Below are positions 1 to 8,682 of a stretch of 64,000 nt of DNA, one piece after another. The position numbers and the translations under genes are program-made. The first letter of the stretch is position 1, and each line of letters opens with the position of its first letter. The notes beneath the pieces are model-generated. The model was not told where the DNA came from and did no database searches. It was given only the letters and a program-made list of their open reading frames with translations. The stretch comes from Armatimonadota bacterium. Its GTDB lineage: Bacteria; Armatimonadota; Zipacnadia; JAUWAU01. The DNA is taken from NCBI GenBank assembly GCA_030601885.1, contig JAUWAU010000027.1, forward strand, positions 23,277 through 87,276. The letters run 5' to 3'.

Positions 1-829
1 TCCACCCGCTCCAGCCGATCCCGTCGGAGGCCATGTAGAAGATCGAATAGCCGTCGGGGTCGAAGTTGCTGATGTGAGGATGGTCGCTGCGGTCCAGGAC
101 CAGGCAGATGCCGTCGTCAATGTACATGTGGAAGCCGCCGGTCCTGGGCGTGTAGATGTCCCAACTGCTGCCGTTCCAGACGGCGTACTTGAGGAACCCC
201 GAATACGGTTCGCCGAACCAACCGTTGTACTGGTAGCTTATGTGCGGATAGTCGCCCGTGTCCAGCGCCAGGGAGCTGGTCCAGAGTAGGTCGCCGCTGG
301 TGCTCACCGTCCGGATGGTCCAACTGGCGCCGTTCCATGCGGCGTACTTGAGGCGCCAGTTGCTCCAGTCGAAGTAGCTCACGTGCGGGTACCCGCTGCT
401 GTCCAGCGCCAGCGAGGGGTAGTAGCCGACGTAGCCCGTAGCGTCCACGGTCTGGATGCTCCAAGTGCTGCCGTTCCAGGCCGCATACTTGAGGTCGTGG
501 TTGGTGTCGTCGAGGTAGCTTATGTGCGGATAGCCGCTGGCGTCCAGCGCCAGCGAGGTCTCTTTGCCGACGTCGCCGGCACTGTCCACAGTGTCAATCT
601 CCCAACCGCTCCCGTTGCAGGCGGCGTACTTCAGGTCGTGGTTGGTCGCGTCGTAGTAGCTTATGCGGGGGCGGCCGCTGGCATCCAGCGCAAGGCACGG
701 ATAGGCGTAGCCATCGGGCGCGGCGGTGTCGAGCGTGTGGATGTACCAGGGGTCTGCCACGCATACTCCGGCAGCCGTCAACGAGAGAATGCTGCACAAG
801 ATGGCTGTCATGACCACAACCCGTCGCAT
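1..829 (-). CDS. Secreted beta-repeat protein, partial (C-terminus beyond window)
   Basis: The frame is open from the start codon to the left edge, so about 276 residues of an incomplete protein are visible. It begins with a signal peptide (Arg-Arg, then a hydrophobic stretch ending near VCVA). After that come at least four tandem units of about 45 residues, each with SLALDASGYPHISYYD followed by LKYAAWNGSSW. This pattern resembles beta-propeller blades with an Asp-box-like turn. The ATG at 829 is preferred because GGAGGA lies 6-7 bases upstream; an ATG six bases earlier touches the Shine-Dalgarno sequence. The protein is probably extracellular or surface-bound. The repeats resemble the propeller blades of the large protein at 37209-40019. 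The ligand is unknown. Confidence 0.75.
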   Translation of the reverse strand, partial: MRRVVVMTAILCSILSLTAAGVCVADPWYIHTLDTAAPDGYAYPCLALDASGRPRISYYDATNHDLKYAACNGSGWEIDTVDSAGDVGKETSLALDASGYPHISYLDDTNHDLKYAAWNGSTWSIQTVDATGYVGYYPSLALDSSGYPHVSYFDWSNWRLKYAAWNGASWTIRTVSTSGDLLWTSSLALDTGDYPHISYQYNGWFGEPYSGFLKYAVWNGSSWDIYTPRTGGFHMYIDDGICLVLDRSDHPHISNFDPDGYSIFYMASDGIGWSGW

Positions 830-1151
830 AGCCATTCCTCCTCCCGAGGCCAACCGTGACTGCGCTGCCCTCAGCAAGTGCCCGGCAGACCAGAAGCTCG
901 GGCCGGCCCCTTTGCGGGCCCAGCGAGATCCGGCGCTACCTCGACTTTGCGAGCGATGCGACAGATAGTCCTCGTCAGGCGCCGCTCAATTGGCAATTTC
1001 ACGGGTCTCGGGCTACTTCCTGCAGCAATGGATGTAAATTCTTGTTAATGACGGAAGGTACGCGGTGCACGGTTGATGGTGCGAGGTGGGGCGCGTGGGC
1101 GTGGGTATGAGGGGCACGGGTTGGCAAGCAACCGATGCCACCCGGTCAGCG
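830..1151. other. Intergenic region upstream of the repeat protein
   Basis: About 320 bases separate the repeat-protein start from the acetamidase stop, both on the minus strand. I see no convincing gene, RNA or hairpin. It presumably carries the repeat-protein promoter, but no good -35/-10 pair stands out. Confidence 0.5.
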
Positions 1152-2114
1152 TCACGCCAGATACTTCTTCGGCAGCTCGGCTCCCACGGTGTACTGGATG
1201 CGGCCGATGCGCACCATCTGGTAGACGTTGATGCGGAAGTCGGGGTTGCAGCAGGTGTGGATGTAGGCGATGCGCGGCGGAATGTTGTACTCCTGGATGA
1301 GCCAGCGCACCAGGTCCTTCATGGCCGACTCGACCGCCACCTCCAGCGGGCGAAAGCAGTAGACGGACACGATGCTCTCGGGCTTGTCGATGCGCAGGAA
1401 CTCGATGCGCTTGTTCTTGAGCACCGTGCAACTGAGCTGCACATCGGCCTGCGTTTCATCGGCCGCCCCGTAGCTCTCGGTGTCGCCCTGCGAGCCATGC
1501 ACGTCCCCTATGTACAGGAGCGCGCCCTCGTGATAGACGTTCACCAGGAACGTATGGCCCGGACAGACGTCGCGGCAGTCGAGGTTGCCGCCCCACGGCC
1601 CCTGACCGACCGCGCTGGTCTCCACCTCCCGCTGCGGCGCCACGCCGATGGTGCCGATGAAGGGGCGCAGAGGCCAACTCAGATCGTCCGTGACGATGGC
1701 CATGCCGTCGCGGGTGGTGCCTGACGGGCCCGGGTCATGCCTGATGATGTGGGTGTAAGGCCCGGTCAGCTCGGGATACTCGGTGGACTCGCCAAAGGGC
1801 CCGCTGCCGGCAAAGATGGCCGTCCAGCCCTGCTCCCCCACCACGATGTCCTCGATCTTCACGGCCAGCAGGTCGCCCGGCTGGGCCCCCTCGACATACC
1901 TGGGGCCGCCGATCGGGTTGCCCTTGCCCGGCTCGGCGTCCTTGTGCGTCGGCATGCGCTCGCGGATGGGGAGATCGTCGGCCGTCTTGAAGTATCCCGA
2001 CCCGGCGTCCATGGTCTCGATGACGAAGCTCTCGCCCTGCTGCACGCGCAGCAGCGGCTCATCCCGATGATCGAACTCGTACTTCATGGCATCCGCGCGC
2101 TTGATACGCTGCAT
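1152..2114 (-). CDS. Acetamidase/formamidase family protein
   Basis: This 320-residue protein matches the FmdA_AmdA family, which hydrolyses short-chain amides such as formamide or acetamide to the acid and ammonia in the cytoplasm. Typical segments are visible: ETMDAGSGYF near residue 35, VEGAQPGDLLAV near 75, GVAPQREVE, GGNLDCRDVCPGH and the metal-site region YIGDVHGSQGD in the middle. The length is normal for the family. The start at 2114 has AGGAGG eight bases upstream and fits the family N-terminus; the frame is open further upstream but has no other good ribosome site. A good promoter lies 43 bases upstream. It is a single gene; the exact amide substrate cannot be read from the sequence. 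Confidence 0.9.
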   Translation of the reverse strand: MQRIKRADAMKYEFDHRDEPLLRVQQGESFVIETMDAGSGYFKTADDLPIRERMPTHKDAEPGKGNPIGGPRYVEGAQPGDLLAVKIEDIVVGEQGWTAIFAGSGPFGESTEYPELTGPYTHIIRHDPGPSGTTRDGMAIVTDDLSWPLRPFIGTIGVAPQREVETSAVGQGPWGGNLDCRDVCPGHTFLVNVYHEGALLYIGDVHGSQGDTESYGAADETQADVQLSCTVLKNKRIEFLRIDKPESIVSVYCFRPLEVAVESAMKDLVRWLIQEYNIPPRIAYIHTCCNPDFRINVYQMVRIGRIQYTVGAELPKKYLA

Positions 2115-2156
2115 GGGTCTCGCCTCCTGAGGCTGAAGGAGGGGCTCGTGGGGCGC

Positions 2157-2185
2157 AGTATAACACTGTTGGGGGGTCTTGAGAA
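2157..2185 (-). promoter_or_regulatory. Candidate sigma-70 promoter for the acetamidase gene
   Basis: On the minus strand a -35 TTCTCA (2180-2185) is followed after 17 bases by -10 TATACT (2157-2162). The predicted transcript would start about 36 bases before the acetamidase start codon. Confidence 0.4.
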
Positions 2186-2329
2186 GTCGGCGCCGCATTG
2201 GCCGTGTCGCGCGGAAGAAGGGACACGCGGCGTAAGGACGGAAACAAATCCCGTCCGCGGGTGAAGTGTTAGTATAATCACGCAAGGGGCGCGTGCCCCT
2301 CAGTCTTTGCGTATGTAAGGAGGTCCGCG

Positions 2330-4153
2330 ATGGCTGGTCTGAAGATCGCTCGTACCTGCGCCGCGGCACTTGCGGCGGTTGCTTTGGCGGCGCTGCTTGC
2401 CACGGCCCTTGCGCAGGCGCCAACTCAAGGTTTCTATACTGCGCCGTACGTGCAGAATGCTGCCCCAGACGGCATTACTATAATGTGGGAGACGCCGGCG
2501 CCCGCGGCATCTGCGGTGGCGTATGGCCCGGCCGCGGGGTCCGGCTATCCTCAGACGGCCACCGATGCCAAGCAGGTGAAGATCCACAAGGTGCGGATCT
2601 CGGGGCTGAAGCCCGACGCCGCCTACCGCTACCGCGTCCGCGCGGGCGATGCGACGCATGAGGCCACGTTTCGCACCGCTCCGGCCCGCGTCCGGCCCAT
2701 ACGCTTCGCCGTGCTCGGCGACACTCGCTTCTGGGGCACGAAGTGGGAGACGAGTGGCTTTCCGCGGCACATGATGGCACAGAAGCCGGAGTTCACCCTC
2801 CACCTGGGCGACCTCGTCTCGCGAGGGCATCAGTACGAGCTCTGGCCGGATCACTTCCGGCGCTTCGCGTACTCCATGAAGCAGATCCCGATGTACGTGG
2901 CCCGGGGCAACCACGAGGATAGCCCGACGCAGTATCCGGACAACAACTGGTTCACCTGGTATCACGATCTGCCCGGCGGCGAGCCGTTCTCGTCGTTCGA
3001 TTGGGGCAACGTGCACGTCTCCATCGTGTCCATCGTCGCCGAGGACAAGGCACCCGCGTGGCTCGACAAGGACCTGGCGACGACTGACCGCCCCTGGAAG
3101 ATAGTGGGGTTGCACCGTCCCATCTACTGCACCGGCTACCTCAAGGGCTATGACAAGCGCAAGGCCTCCGGCAATCCGGAGCTGGAGGCAGTCTTCGATA
3201 AGCACAACGTTGATATGGTCGCGGTGGGCCACACGCACATCTACGAGCGCTCCTTCGCCCTGCGCGGCGGCAAACGCGACGATCGTAATGGCACCGTATA
3301 CCTCGTCTCGGCCGGCGGCATCGGCGGACAGTTCGCCGACTGGTGGGACGCGCGCATCGCGCTGGATTGCGACTTCCCGCACTACAGCATGGTTGAGTGC
3401 ACCGACTCGACCATGGAGATCCGCTCGTACGCTCTGCAGAAGGGCACGGTCGGTGACACCGCACGGATTATCGAAATCGACCACTGCATCCGGTGGCGGG
3501 ATGAGGCCCTACCCAAGGAGCGCCTCGCCGAGTTGCAGACCGCGACCGGGCCGGCGCTGCTGTCGGCTGTCGAGGCGCTCGGAGCGATGATCTATGAGCC
3601 GGCCGCACCACAGCTCGTGCGACTGCTCGCCAGCAAAGACACGGCAGTACGCCATGCGGCTGCGCTGGCTCTGGAGCGCATCGGCAGTGCCTCGGTGGCG
3701 GCGCAGCTTATCGCGTATCTCGACGATGAGGACGCCGAAGTGGCAGGCCGAGCTGCACGGACGCTCGAGGAGGCGATGCCGGCCGAGCTGGCCCAGCGGA
3801 TTGCCCCCATGTGTCTCGACCAGAAGCGTCCGCCGGCAGTGCGGGTTGCTCTGCTTGGGGCGCTTCGCTTCCACGCTCCCGCACTGGGTCGCCAGGCTGC
3901 TCTGGCCCTACTGAGCTCTGGCGAGCCGGACGGGATAGTGCGCGACCGGGCCGTCGAAGTGTTCAAGCGGACGGCGACCGAAGAGGACATGCCCGTGCTT
4001 CTGGATATGGTGCGGAAGGAGACGCGAGAGTACGTGGTGGCCAGCGCCGCCTGGGGGCTGAACCGGCTGACGGGGGCGGACGTTGACGCGGAAGAGGTGT
4101 CGGAGAAGAAGCCCGACGAGCGGGGGGAGTACATCAGGGCATGGACGAAGTGA
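2330..4153 (+). CDS. Purple-acid-phosphatase-like metallophosphoesterase with HEAT repeats
   Basis: The 607-residue protein has a signal peptide (residues 1-30). A fibronectin-III-like purple acid phosphatase N-domain (31-118) is followed by a calcineurin-like metallophosphoesterase domain (about 124-400). Metal-binding motifs are visible: GD at 130-131, GD at 160-161, GNHE at 193-196, GLH at 260-262 and GHTH at 300-303. The last 200 residues are HEAT-like helical repeats, for example APQLVRLLASKD and VAAQLIAYLDDED. The enzyme should hydrolyse phosphate esters outside the cytoplasm; the HEAT scaffold suggests binding to a partner. GGAGG lies eight bases before the ATG, and a TATAAT sits at 2273-2278 without a clear -35. 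A strong hairpin follows the gene, so it is probably monocistronic. Confidence 0.85.
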   Translation: MAGLKIARTCAAALAAVALAALLATALAQAPTQGFYTAPYVQNAAPDGITIMWETPAPAASAVAYGPAAGSGYPQTATDAKQVKIHKVRISGLKPDAAYRYRVRAGDATHEATFRTAPARVRPIRFAVLGDTRFWGTKWETSGFPRHMMAQKPEFTLHLGDLVSRGHQYELWPDHFRRFAYSMKQIPMYVARGNHEDSPTQYPDNNWFTWYHDLPGGEPFSSFDWGNVHVSIVSIVAEDKAPAWLDKDLATTDRPWKIVGLHRPIYCTGYLKGYDKRKASGNPELEAVFDKHNVDMVAVGHTHIYERSFALRGGKRDDRNGTVYLVSAGGIGGQFADWWDARIALDCDFPHYSMVECTDSTMEIRSYALQKGTVGDTARIIEIDHCIRWRDEALPKERLAELQTATGPALLSAVEALGAMIYEPAAPQLVRLLASKDTAVRHAAALALERIGSASVAAQLIAYLDDEDAEVAGRAARTLEEAMPAELAQRIAPMCLDQKRPPAVRVALLGALRFHAPALGRQAALALLSSGEPDGIVRDRAVEVFKRTATEEDMPVLLDMVRKETREYVVASAAWGLNRLTGADVDAEEVSEKKPDERGEYIRAWTK

Positions 4154-4175
4154 CGAAGAGGTGGTAATCTGCCGC

Positions 4176-4208
4176 AAGCTAGCGCTGCCGCCCGGCAGCG
4201 CTAAGCTT
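4176..4208 (+). terminator. Intrinsic terminator after the phosphatase gene
   Basis: Arms AGCGCTGCCG (4181-4190) and CGGCAGCGCT (4193-4202) are perfect complements around a two-base loop. The stem is extended by five more pairs across a bulged A. The downstream tract is only mildly T-rich (TTTGTGTTTG). Confidence 0.65.
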
Positions 4209-4352
4209 TGTGTTTGATCGCTGCAGTTCTGCATGCGCCGAGGGTGGGCCGAAGGTCGGGTGAGTTGCTGAAGGGATGGGCCGCATGGTAGTGAATACTC
4301 TCCGGCAATGTAGGCAGGTCCGGCTCGGTGCCTGCCAGGAGTGGGCAGCCCA

Positions 4353-6698
4353 GTGGCCGAGGCAAAGGCAGTTGACGAACAGCAGATCCGGATAGAATTC
4401 GCCCGCGATCTGACCCTTTTCGATGCGACGATGCTCGGCATCGGCGCCATGATCGGCGCCGGCATCTTCGTGCTCACTGGGCTGGCGGTGAACCAGGCGG
4501 GGCCTGCCGCCGTCCTGGCCTTCGGGCTGAACGGCCTGGTGACGCTCCTGACAGCTCTGAGCTACGCGGAGCTGTCGTCATCCATCCCGGAGGCCGGCGG
4601 CGGATACGCCTTTGTCCGGCGCGCCCTGTCGGCTCCCGTGGGCTTCCTCTCCGGCTGGATGCTGTGGTTCGCCTACACGGTGGCCTGCGCGCTCTACGCC
4701 CGCGGCTGCGGCGCATACTTCCTGGAGGTCTTCGAGGCGTGGACGCCGGGCTTCTACCATGCCGTATTGGCGCCGTTGGGGGCGCACTGGGGCGGCGCGC
4801 TGATCGCGGTCGTCGCCGCGATGTTCTTCGTGACCCTCAACTGGGTCGGCGCAGCGGTGACGGGCAAGACCGAGGATGTTATCACGCTGGCGAAGATCGT
4901 CATCCTCGGCATCTTCGCCCTGGTCGGCCTCAAGGCGATAGCCGGCGACGTTCCCACGATGCGGGCGAACTTCACCCCCCTGTTCCCCAACGGCGTCGGC
5001 GGGATGGTGCTGGCCATGGGCCTCACCTTCATCGCATTCGAGGGCTACGACCTCATCGCCACGGTCAGCGAAGAGATCAAGGATCCGGAGCGGAACATCC
5101 CCCGCGCCATCTTCCTGTCGCTAGGCGTCGCCGTGGTCGTCTACATCATCGTCGTGTTCGTGTGCGTGGGGGCTGTCCGAGCTCCCGAGGGCGCGACCGC
5201 CTGGCGGTTCATTGGCGGTGCGGGCGAGGCCGGGCTCGTGCGCTCGGCTGAGACGTTCATGGGGGGACTGGGCTTCGTTCTCATTGTCGTCGGTGGCATC
5301 TTCTCCACCATGTCGGCCCTAAACGCAACCGTGCTCGCCTCGTCGCGGGTGTGCTTCTCCATGGGCCGCGATCACATGCTGCCGGCCTTGCTCGGCGACA
5401 TTCATCATCGACGCCGCACGCCGCACATCGCCATTCTCGTCACCGGCGCCCTGATTCTGCTCATGGCTGCGACGCTGCCGCTCGAGACCGTCGGCGCGGG
5501 CGCCAGCCTGCTGTTCCTGCTCTGTTTTGCGCTCACGAATCTGAGCGTCATCGTCATCCGCTATCGTGAGCCGGACCTGCAACGTGCCTTCCGGATCCCG
5601 CTTTTCCCCGTGCTCCCGGCGCTTGGCACGATCACGTGCATCGTCCTGGCCGTTTCGCAGTTCTCGTCCCAGCCGGCGGCCTCGTGTATGGCGCTCGGGT
5701 GGATCGCCGTGGGGCTGATCGGGTACTTCCTGTACTTCAGGCATCTCGCCATGCCGGATCGGGAAGTGTACGTGGTGGGGCATCACTTGCCCTCGCCGGG
5801 TCGCTACACCGTGCTGGTGCCCATCCACAACCCCGAGACGGTGGACAACTTGGCCACGCTCGGCGCCGTTCTGGCGAAGGCTAATAACGGCGAAGTGGTG
5901 CTGCTCAGCATCGCGGAAGTGCCGATTCAGTTGCCCGTCAAAGAGGGCATGGGCGTGGTGCACGGGCGACAGCAGCTTCTGGAGAAGGGCGCGAAGATCG
6001 TGCGCGGCATGGGAGTGGAAGCGGAATCGGTGCTTAAGATCTCCCACAATGCCGCCGACGGCATTCTGCACGCGGCACGCCAAGAAAAATGCGACATGAT
6101 CGTCATGGGGTGGCGCGGCTGGACCGGCGACCATCAGAGATTGCTGGGGGCGGTGCTGGACAAGGTGGTGCGCGACGCGCCCTGCGATGTGGCCGTGCTC
6201 AAGGGTGAGCGAGACCTGTCCGAAGACGGAGTCCGGCGAATCTTGGTGAACGTCACCGCCAGTCCACACGCCGATCTGGTGGTGGACGTGGGCAAGGGGA
6301 TCGCCGCGCACTGGGGGGCTCCGGTGGATTACCTGCACGTCCAGAAGACGGGCACCGACATCGATCCGCTGACGGTCGAGCGGTACTTCCAGGCCGACGT
6401 ACGGAAGCGAGAGAACCCGGACATCGATGTCGAGTTGGTGGAGACCCCCTCGATTGCCGCCACCATCTGCCGGCGGTCGGCGAACTACGACCTGGTGCTC
6501 ATCGGCGCGGCGCGGCAGAGCATCGTGCGCGAGATCCTCTTCGGCAGCAAGGCGCTCTCCGTGGCGAAGCTATCGAGATCATCGGTGTTAATGGTCAAGA
6601 GCCGCCTCCGCGGCCCACGAGCCTGGGTCTGGCGCTATTTCCTCGGCTCACGCCTGGAGACGCCGAACTCGAATGCCGGGCGGCCAAGCCCTCGGTGA
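4353..6698 (+). CDS. APC-superfamily amino acid permease with two C-terminal USP domains
   Basis: Residues 1 to about 470 form an APC-type transporter with some twelve hydrophobic segments. The first contains the family signature GIGAMIGAGIFVLTG, and YAELSSSIPEAGG follows. The remaining 300 residues are soluble and contain two universal-stress-protein units, recognisable by CDMIVMGWRGW and YDLVLIGAARQS plus the alternating hydrophobic strands. Fusions of this kind are known in cationic amino acid permeases, where the USP part probably binds nucleotide and regulates transport. A GTG at 4353 is chosen because AGGAG lies 11 bases upstream; a GTG at 4341 is also in frame but overlaps that site. 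Which amino acid is carried is unknown. The convergent neighbour is murJ. Confidence 0.88.
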   Translation: MAEAKAVDEQQIRIEFARDLTLFDATMLGIGAMIGAGIFVLTGLAVNQAGPAAVLAFGLNGLVTLLTALSYAELSSSIPEAGGGYAFVRRALSAPVGFLSGWMLWFAYTVACALYARGCGAYFLEVFEAWTPGFYHAVLAPLGAHWGGALIAVVAAMFFVTLNWVGAAVTGKTEDVITLAKIVILGIFALVGLKAIAGDVPTMRANFTPLFPNGVGGMVLAMGLTFIAFEGYDLIATVSEEIKDPERNIPRAIFLSLGVAVVVYIIVVFVCVGAVRAPEGATAWRFIGGAGEAGLVRSAETFMGGLGFVLIVVGGIFSTMSALNATVLASSRVCFSMGRDHMLPALLGDIHHRRRTPHIAILVTGALILLMAATLPLETVGAGASLLFLLCFALTNLSVIVIRYREPDLQRAFRIPLFPVLPALGTITCIVLAVSQFSSQPAASCMALGWIAVGLIGYFLYFRHLAMPDREVYVVGHHLPSPGRYTVLVPIHNPETVDNLATLGAVLAKANNGEVVLLSIAEVPIQLPVKEGMGVVHGRQQLLEKGAKIVRGMGVEAESVLKISHNAADGILHAARQEKCDMIVMGWRGWTGDHQRLLGAVLDKVVRDAPCDVAVLKGERDLSEDGVRRILVNVTASPHADLVVDVGKGIAAHWGAPVDYLHVQKTGTDIDPLTVERYFQADVRKRENPDIDVELVETPSIAATICRRSANYDLVLIGAARQSIVREILFGSKALSVAKLSRSSVLMVKSRLRGPRAWVWRYFLGSRLETPNSNAGRPSPR

Positions 6699-6878
6699 TG
6701 ACCCCGCAGCCCCCGCGCAATCCCCTTTGCAGTCGGGGCCTACCAGTTGTCGAGGGAGATGCGCTCGGGTGTGTTTCCGACGTGCAAGGGCCCGTGTGCA
6801 CAGCCGCCATCTCCAACCAGCTCTGCTGGCTCGGATGGCCCGGCAGGAGCCATCACCCTCCCCGGTGACTCAAGGCCG

Positions 6879-8489
6879 CTACTGCCCTCTCGCCGCCGCC
6901 ACGCGGCTGAGGACCGCGCGGCGCTCGGCGGGATTGATGAGCAGTACCAGCAGGACATAGGCCGCCACGCCCAGGGCGCATTGGATGCCGAGCCAAAGTG
7001 CCTCGTGCGCTCCCGCGACGCCGCGCCACCCGGGCAGCACTTGGGACGTCGTCAGCCACAGCAACAACGCCATTGCCGCGCTGGCGGCGGCGAGGCCCAC
7101 GAAGCAGCGGCCGATCTCACCACCTCGGAGCGCGCCCACTCTCCGCCGCAGTGCGGCGGCCATCACCGTCCCGATGAGGCCCTGCGTGAGCCAGCTCGCG
7201 GCCGCCAGTCCGCGGACCCCAAAGGGGCCAACGAGAGCGAGCATGAGCAGGAGTTTCATCAGGCTCCCGCCGACTGAGAGTGCGCTGGGCGTGAGGGTGT
7301 CCTGGCAGGCGTGAAATGAGCGCGTAAGAACCTCCACCAGCCCGGACGTCACCAGCATGCCGCCGCTCCACAGCAGGATATCCGCCACTCGCCCCGTCGT
7401 CTGCGGCGTGAATTGCCCCCGCTGGAACAGCACGCGAACGATCGAGTGCCGCAGCATTATCGCCAGGACCATGGCCGGCAGCATCAGAGCCACGACCAGG
7501 CGAAGGCCGATGGACACCAGGCGCTTCATGCCCTCCAGGTCGTCGCGGGCCACGCGCTGGGCCAGCTTGGGCAAGACGACCATCGACGTGGCGGCCACGA
7601 GGATGCCGACAGGAATGAGCACAATGTCCTCGGCGTAGTCCAGCTCCGCGATGCTGCCGACCTGCAGCTTGGAAGCCAGGGCTCGTTTCGCCATGCCGAC
7701 GACCGGGGCCAGAGCCGTGGGTACCACCAGTGGCAGGCTCAGGCGTGCCACCTGCTTGACTCCCTCGTGCTGCAAATCCAAGGCGAGCAGTGAGCGTCCG
7801 CCCTTGAGGCGCCAGACAGCGGGCAATTGCGCCACCGCATAGCCAACGCCGCCCAGGACCCATCCGATCGCCAGGGCGTCGATCCGCACAGATGAGCCGA
7901 ACCCGAGCAGCACCGCCACGATGAGCACATTCGGGACCGCATGGGCGACTGCCGCCGGCAGGAAGCGCTGATAGGATAGCAGGATGCAGAAGAACACCGA
8001 TCCGAGCGATGCGATGACGAGGTAGGGGAGCGTTATCCGCAGCAGGCGCGCCGTCAGAGCCTCCTCCCACGAGGCCTCAAATCCGGGCGCAAGCAGAGGC
8101 GCCAAGCGACCGACCGATGCCGTGGCGAGCAGCCAGGCGCCCGTCAGGACGATGGCCGCCACCGTCCAGATGGTCCCGACGACTCGCCACCCCTCGTCCT
8201 CCTCGCCCCGGCTCACGTAGCTGGTGAACACCGGGACCATCGCGCCCGTGAGCAGCATCCCAACGGCAGTGACGATGCCGAAGGGGACCTGTGAGGCCAG
8301 GTTGAAGCAGTCTCTGACGCGCGTTGTGCCGAATTGCCTTGCCGCGAGAACCTCGCGCAGCAGCCCAAGCATACGGCTGGCGAATATGCCGCCGGCCAGC
8401 ACGGCGGTGGCGCCCAGGGCGGCGCGTGCCGTGCGCGGCGTCTCAGGTCCTTCGGTGTTGCGGTGTGGCGCTGTAGATGGCTGTTGCAT
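6879..8489 (-). CDS. murJ: Lipid II flippase MurJ (MviN family)
   Basis: This 536-residue membrane protein has the MurJ/MviN N-terminus, with FASRMLGLLREVLAARQFG, and about fourteen hydrophobic segments. The middle contains the expected VLPKLAQ and LFQRGQFT regions. MurJ moves lipid II, the peptidoglycan precursor, across the cytoplasmic membrane. The length is typical. It is the last gene of a minus-strand run with rsmI, nadE and a glutaminase-like gene. A foldback repeat element occupies almost all of the space between rsmI and this start codon (14 bases away), so either transcription reads through the element or a promoter lies inside it. No strong Shine-Dalgarno sequence is visible before the ATG. 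Confidence 0.93.
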   Translation of the reverse strand: MQQPSTAPHRNTEGPETPRTARAALGATAVLAGGIFASRMLGLLREVLAARQFGTTRVRDCFNLASQVPFGIVTAVGMLLTGAMVPVFTSYVSRGEEDEGWRVVGTIWTVAAIVLTGAWLLATASVGRLAPLLAPGFEASWEEALTARLLRITLPYLVIASLGSVFFCILLSYQRFLPAAVAHAVPNVLIVAVLLGFGSSVRIDALAIGWVLGGVGYAVAQLPAVWRLKGGRSLLALDLQHEGVKQVARLSLPLVVPTALAPVVGMAKRALASKLQVGSIAELDYAEDIVLIPVGILVAATSMVVLPKLAQRVARDDLEGMKRLVSIGLRLVVALMLPAMVLAIMLRHSIVRVLFQRGQFTPQTTGRVADILLWSGGMLVTSGLVEVLTRSFHACQDTLTPSALSVGGSLMKLLLMLALVGPFGVRGLAAASWLTQGLIGTVMAAALRRRVGALRGGEIGRCFVGLAAASAAMALLLWLTTSQVLPGWRGVAGAHEALWLGIQCALGVAAYVLLVLLINPAERRAVLSRVAAARGQ

Positions 8490-8502
8490 TCGGCTTCGCC
8501 AC

Positions 8503-8682
8503 CACAGTGGTCAGTGGTCGGTGGCCGGTGGCCAGTAAAGGCACCGGTGAGCCAGAAGGGGGACCGGCGCACTGGAGGCGAGACTCCGGGCGAGATCGGC
8601 TCGACTGGCTCCTTGCGACGTGGCGCCCTGCCTTCTGCCGTTCCGTTCCACTGACAACTGACCACTGGTCACTGATCACTGG
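8503..8682. repeat. Foldback element A with TCAGTGG heptamer arms
   Basis: The left arm (8503-8537) is a run of imperfect heptamers such as CAGTGGTCAGTGGTCGGTGG. The right arm (8648-8682) is its inverted counterpart, with CCACTGACAACTGACCACTGG. The unrelated core is about 110 bases. The right arm runs into the 3' end of rsmI and encodes its last residues (SDQ) and stop codon. Related elements lie at 25854-25951 and 31173-31506. Confidence 0.75.

Noticed and set aside
5319..6338. A 339-codon minus-strand open frame inside the permease gene
   Set aside because: It lies opposite a well-supported gene, its protein is rich in His, Arg and Gln with no family features, and long antisense frames are common in G+C-rich DNA.
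6738..6830. Possible C-terminal protein remnant (GPLHVGNTPERISLDNW) after the permease gene
   Set aside because: It is under 35 codons, has no upstream continuation or ribosome site, and cannot be told apart from chance.
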